A DNA stretch of 7,841 nucleotides from Gammaproteobacteria bacterium (GTDB lineage Bacteria > Pseudomonadota > Gammaproteobacteria > Eutrophobiales > Eutrophobiaceae): contig JAAZZI010000033.1 of NCBI GenBank assembly GCA_014239225.1, positions 1 to 7,841 on the forward strand, in the 5' to 3' direction. A model generated the notes under the pieces. The model was not told the DNA's origin. It made no database searches and saw nothing but the letters and a program-made list of their open reading frames with translations. Below, one piece after another: positions 5,684 to 7,841 of the stretch. Position 1 is the stretch's first letter, and each line of letters opens with the position of its first letter. The translations under genes were made by a program, and so were the position numbers.

Positions 5684-6190
5684 TTAACTTAGCTCCCTTG
5701 GTTTTATTGCCTCGATTAACGCACAACTATCTGTTGCTGGATTAAAACTATTATCAGCATACTCAAATATAAATAAATTTGCTGTTGTGACCGCCGTATC
5801 CAGATTGCCCGACTGACTACATAAATAATTAACTAAATTCTCAATGCCGGGATTGTGGCCAACCAGCATTAAACTTTGAGCATCGTTTTGGTATGTGTTA
5901 ATAATTTCTATTAATTGGGTGAACTCAGCAAGATAAAGATCATCCTGGAAAATTAAATCCTCATGATTAAATTTAGTTATTTGTGCTACTACTAATTCAA
6001 TCGTTTCTTTTGCTCTGGTTGCAGGCGATGAAATAATTCTTTGCGGGATATAATTATTATCACTCATCCACTCACCAACACGCATTGCATTTTTTCTTCC
6101 CCGTCCATTAATTGGCCTTTCAAAATCAGATGTCTGAGTACCTGACCAATCAGATTTTGCGTGACGCATAATATATAAGTATGAGCTCAT
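5684..6190 (-). CDS. sixA: SixA-type phosphohistidine phosphatase (histidine phosphatase superfamily)
   Basis: A 168-residue enzyme close in length to E. coli SixA. Branch-1 histidine phosphatase residues are in place: MRHAKSDW at 8-15 with Arg9 and the nucleophile His10, SSPATRAKET at 54-63 with Arg59 and Glu62, and VGHNPG at 110-115 with His112. FERPINGRG at 23-31 is the short SixA-type insert, with no large cap domain. E. coli SixA removes phosphate from phosphohistidine on relay proteins (ArcB was proposed first, the nitrogen PTS protein NPr later), so a similar signalling role is likely but not proven here. AGGAG at 6200-6204 lies nine bases before the ATG. The gene is convergent with the methyltransferase gene and divergent from the phosphate-transport operon. 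Confidence 0.88.
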   Translation of the reverse strand: MSSYLYIMRHAKSDWSGTQTSDFERPINGRGRKNAMRVGEWMSDNNYIPQRIISSPATRAKETIELVVAQITKFNHEDLIFQDDLYLAEFTQLIEIINTYQNDAQSLMLVGHNPGIENLVNYLCSQSGNLDTAVTTANLFIFEYADNSFNPATDSCALIEAIKPRELS

Positions 6191-6226
6191 AAAAATTTTC
6201 TCCTAAAAAAACCCTTTAACAACAGC

Positions 6227-6254
6227 ATGATAAAAGATATTTATTTTTTTTCAA
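6227..6254 (-). promoter_or_regulatory. Promoter of the sixA-like gene
   Basis: On the minus strand TTGAAA (6254-6249), a 16-base spacer and TATCAT (6232-6227), each five of six matches to consensus. The start would be near 6220, giving a leader of about 30 bases that carries AGGAG. Confidence 0.5.
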
Positions 6255-6263
6255 AATAATCGC

Positions 6264-6291
6264 TTGCAATTTAAAAGTTATATGTTCTAAT
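6264..6291 (+). promoter_or_regulatory. Promoter of the DUF47-pit operon
   Basis: TTGCAA at 6264-6269, a 16-base spacer ending in TGT, and TCTAAT at 6286-6291, that is an extended -10 with five of six matches. It is followed directly by the GC-rich discriminator GCGCG (6292-6296). Transcription would start near 6298 with a leader of about 80 bases. A perfect TTGACA at 6302-6307 has no convincing -10 and is not called. Confidence 0.5.
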
Positions 6292-6330
6292 GCGCGAAAT
6301 TTTGACATGAAAAGTTAAACATTAATTTTG

Positions 6331-6358
6331 ATTTTTACTACTTTCGCAAAATTTTTAC
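6331..6358 (+). repeat. Eight-base direct repeat in the DUF47-pit leader
   Basis: ATTTTTAC occurs at 6331-6338 and again at 6351-6358, start points 20 bases apart, just before the ribosome-binding site GAGG (6366-6369). The unit is A+T-rich, so chance is quite possible. Confidence 0.35.
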
Positions 6359-6378
6359 AAATGGTGAGGCACTAATCA

Positions 6379-7059
6379 ATGGCTCAATCTAGTTACTTTT
6401 CTCGAATATTTGGTAATTCGCCGGTAAGCCCTTTACAAAAACACATTGGGAAAGTCGTCCTATGTGTTGAGCAATTAATCCCCTATTTTGATTGTGTCAT
6501 GAAAAATGATTGGGGAAAGGCTGAAAAAATACAAAACAATCTTGCAGAATTAGAAAATGATGCTGATGAAATAAAAAATTTATTGCGTATGCAACTTCCT
6601 AGCAGCCTTTTCATGCCGATGGACCGAAGAGATGTTCTCGATGTACTTCAGTTACAAGATAAAATTGCAAACAAAGCAAAAGATATCGCAGGACTTGTGC
6701 TTGGAAGAAAAATGTCATTACCTGAATCAATATGTAATACATATATTGAATTTTTAAACAGATGTGTTGATGCAACCCGTCAAACACAAAACGCAATTAA
6801 CGAATTGGATGAATTAGTAGCTGCTGGCTTTCGTGGAAATGAAGTTACCCGTGTTAAAGAAATGATCGAGGAGCTTCATGTTATCGAGGGTGAGACAGAT
6901 AAAATCCAGATCAAATTACGTGCTGAATTATATAAAATTGAAAAAGACTTACCGCCTGTCGACGTTATGTTTATTTACAAAATTATAGAATGGACAGGTG
7001 ACCTTGCAGATAATGCCCAAAGCACGGGCAACCGACTTCAATTAATGCTCGCTAAATAG
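6379..7059 (+). CDS. DUF47 / TIGR00153 PhoU-like protein paired with the phosphate permease
   Basis: A 226-residue all-helical protein of the DUF47 family, distantly related to PhoU and regularly encoded next to Pit permeases. Helices contain spaced acidic residues of the PhoU kind: ELENDADEIK at 57-66, QLQDKIANKAKD at 91-102, IEGETDKIQ at 169-177 and TGDLADNAQ at 206-214; in PhoU such residues bind metal clusters. MQLPSSLFMPMDRRD at 71-85 is a typical family block. There is no signal peptide, so it is cytoplasmic or at the membrane face. The ATG has GAGG nine bases upstream, and an in-frame TAA at 6373 rules out the upstream ATG at 6361. The pit gene starts 11 bases after its stop, so the two are co-transcribed. 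The likely role is control or support of phosphate uptake; this is inferred from pairing. Confidence 0.92.
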   Translation: MAQSSYFSRIFGNSPVSPLQKHIGKVVLCVEQLIPYFDCVMKNDWGKAEKIQNNLAELENDADEIKNLLRMQLPSSLFMPMDRRDVLDVLQLQDKIANKAKDIAGLVLGRKMSLPESICNTYIEFLNRCVDATRQTQNAINELDELVAAGFRGNEVTRVKEMIEELHVIEGETDKIQIKLRAELYKIEKDLPPVDVMFIYKIIEWTGDLADNAQSTGNRLQLMLAK

Positions 7060-7070
7060 AGAGAAACACA

Positions 7071-7841
7071 ATGGAACATACAACAATATTATTAATATTG
7101 GCAGGTAGTTTCGGATTGTTTATGGCTTGGGGGATTGGGGCAAATGATGTTGCGAACGCGATGGCAACTTCTGTTGGCTCAAGGGCATTAACAATAAAAC
7201 AAGCTGTCATCATTGCTGCGATTTTTGAATTTACAGGTGCCTTTCTTGCTGGCGGACAGGTTACATCAACGATTCGCAAGGGCATAATTGATGCCAGTCT
7301 ACTGAGTGGCTCACCTGAGATACTTGTCTATGGAATGCTTGCGGCTCTTTTGGCCGCGGCAATATGGCTATTAATTGCCACACGATATGGTTTACCAGTT
7401 TCAACAACACATTCAATTGTCGGCGCTATTGTCGGCTTTGCTGCCGTTGGTATTGGAATTGAGGCTGTTAAATGGGGGAAAGTAAGTACAATCGCTGCAA
7501 GTTGGGTGGTGTCGCCAGTGATAGCGGGTGGACTTGCCTATATTTTATTTCGTAGCGTTCAAAAATTAATTCTTAATACCAGTGACCCAATGGAAAATTC
7601 GAAACGTTACGTGCCTATTTATATTTTCTTAACGGGCACGATGATTTCACTCGTAACCATGCTCAAGGGCTTAAAACATGTTGGTCTCGATTTATCTAGA
7701 AATGAAAGTTATGGCATTAGTCTTTTTGTAGGAATATTTTGCGCAATTATTGGTGGCTTTCTAATTCGCAAAATCACATATAGTAAAGAGAGAAATATAA
7801 ATAATCATTTCTTTGATGTTGAAAATGTCTTTGGTGTTTTA
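7071..7841 (+). CDS. pit: Low-affinity inorganic phosphate transporter, Pit family, N-terminal part
   Basis: An open frame of 257 codons from ATG that runs off the right edge without a stop. It encodes a polytopic inner-membrane protein of the PiT (PHO4) family, which moves metal-phosphate with protons or phosphate with sodium. The first PiT signature GANDVANAMATSVGSRAL spans 23-40, with Asn25 and Asp26; LPVSTTHSIVGAIVG at 108-122 is the second conserved block. About seven hydrophobic segments are visible up to residue 232, followed by a hydrophilic loop and VENVFGVL at 250-257, which precedes the second GANDVANA-type repeat in full-length relatives. AGAG at 7060-7063 lies seven bases before the ATG. 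It is the second gene of the DUF47-pit operon. The usual family length is roughly 400-500 residues, so about half is missing. Substrate ion is not decided. Confidence 0.94.
   Translation, partial: MEHTTILLILAGSFGLFMAWGIGANDVANAMATSVGSRALTIKQAVIIAAIFEFTGAFLAGGQVTSTIRKGIIDASLLSGSPEILVYGMLAALLAAAIWLLIATRYGLPVSTTHSIVGAIVGFAAVGIGIEAVKWGKVSTIAASWVVSPVIAGGLAYILFRSVQKLILNTSDPMENSKRYVPIYIFLTGTMISLVTMLKGLKHVGLDLSRNESYGISLFVGIFCAIIGGFLIRKITYSKERNINNHFFDVENVFGVL

Noticed and set aside
6181..6190. Perfect palindrome ATGAGCTCAT at the sixA start
   Set aside because: It is made by the start codon and the next two codons (Ser-Ser); there is no second copy or other sign of an operator.
6302..6322. Pho box or second promoter at the perfect TTGACA in the pit leader
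   Set aside because: No acceptable -10 lies 15-18 bases downstream, and the partial repeat TTGACAT / TTAAACAT is not at the 11-base spacing of PhoB sites.
7052..7285. Minus-strand open frame of 77 codons
   Set aside because: It lies opposite the start of pit, whose PiT signature is unmistakable, and it has no family motif of its own.
1..7841. A new defence, mobile or biosynthetic system
   Set aside because: Every gene belongs to a familiar housekeeping or conserved family; there are no integrases, transposases, terminal repeats, CRISPR-like spacing or base-composition breaks.

Overview
The window is a dense stretch of ordinary bacterial chromosome. It holds ten complete genes and two genes cut by the window edges, with no gap longer than about 190 bases. 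It is visibly A+T-rich throughout. Gene content points to a gammaproteobacterium (less likely a betaproteobacterium): an aroQ-accB pair, a full-length DsbD next to cutA, an FxsA homologue, a DUF3579 protein, a SixA-type phosphatase and a DUF47-Pit phosphate transport pair. No gene here fixes the genus.

Left block (1-3355, all on the minus strand, read right to left): cutA, dsbD, a TlpA-like thioredoxin, aroQ, then the first 21 codons of accB. cutA and dsbD are 2 bases apart, and dsbD and the thioredoxin gene overlap by four bases (ATGA), so these three look like one transcript. DsbD carries electrons from the cytoplasm to periplasmic thioredoxin-fold proteins, and the membrane-anchored TlpA-like protein encoded directly after it is a natural client. 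A 117-base gap with an extended -10 motif separates them from aroQ-accB, which links shikimate-pathway and fatty-acid biosynthesis genes in a common gammaproteobacterial arrangement.

Middle block (3459-5679): fxsA and a DUF3579 gene run rightwards and meet a leftward two-CBS-domain gene tail to tail with four bases between the stops. The CBS gene has an in-frame stop two codons upstream of its ATG, no ribosome-binding site and a TATAAT just upstream, so it may be leaderless. A divergent class I methyltransferase gene follows, with its own promoter whose -10 lies inside a short inverted repeat.

Right block (5684-7841): a leftward sixA-like phosphohistidine phosphatase gene meets the methyltransferase gene tail to tail, again with four bases between stops. 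It diverges from a rightward operon of a DUF47 (PhoU-like) protein and a Pit-type phosphate permease, the latter running off the right edge. The shared 188-base region carries a recognisable promoter for each direction.

I found no mobile element, CRISPR array, RNA gene, prophage or defence system, and nothing that amounts to a new multi-gene system. The points worth a second look are start-site and promoter details, two families of unknown function (DUF3579 and the methyltransferase), and tightly abutting convergent genes without visible terminators.
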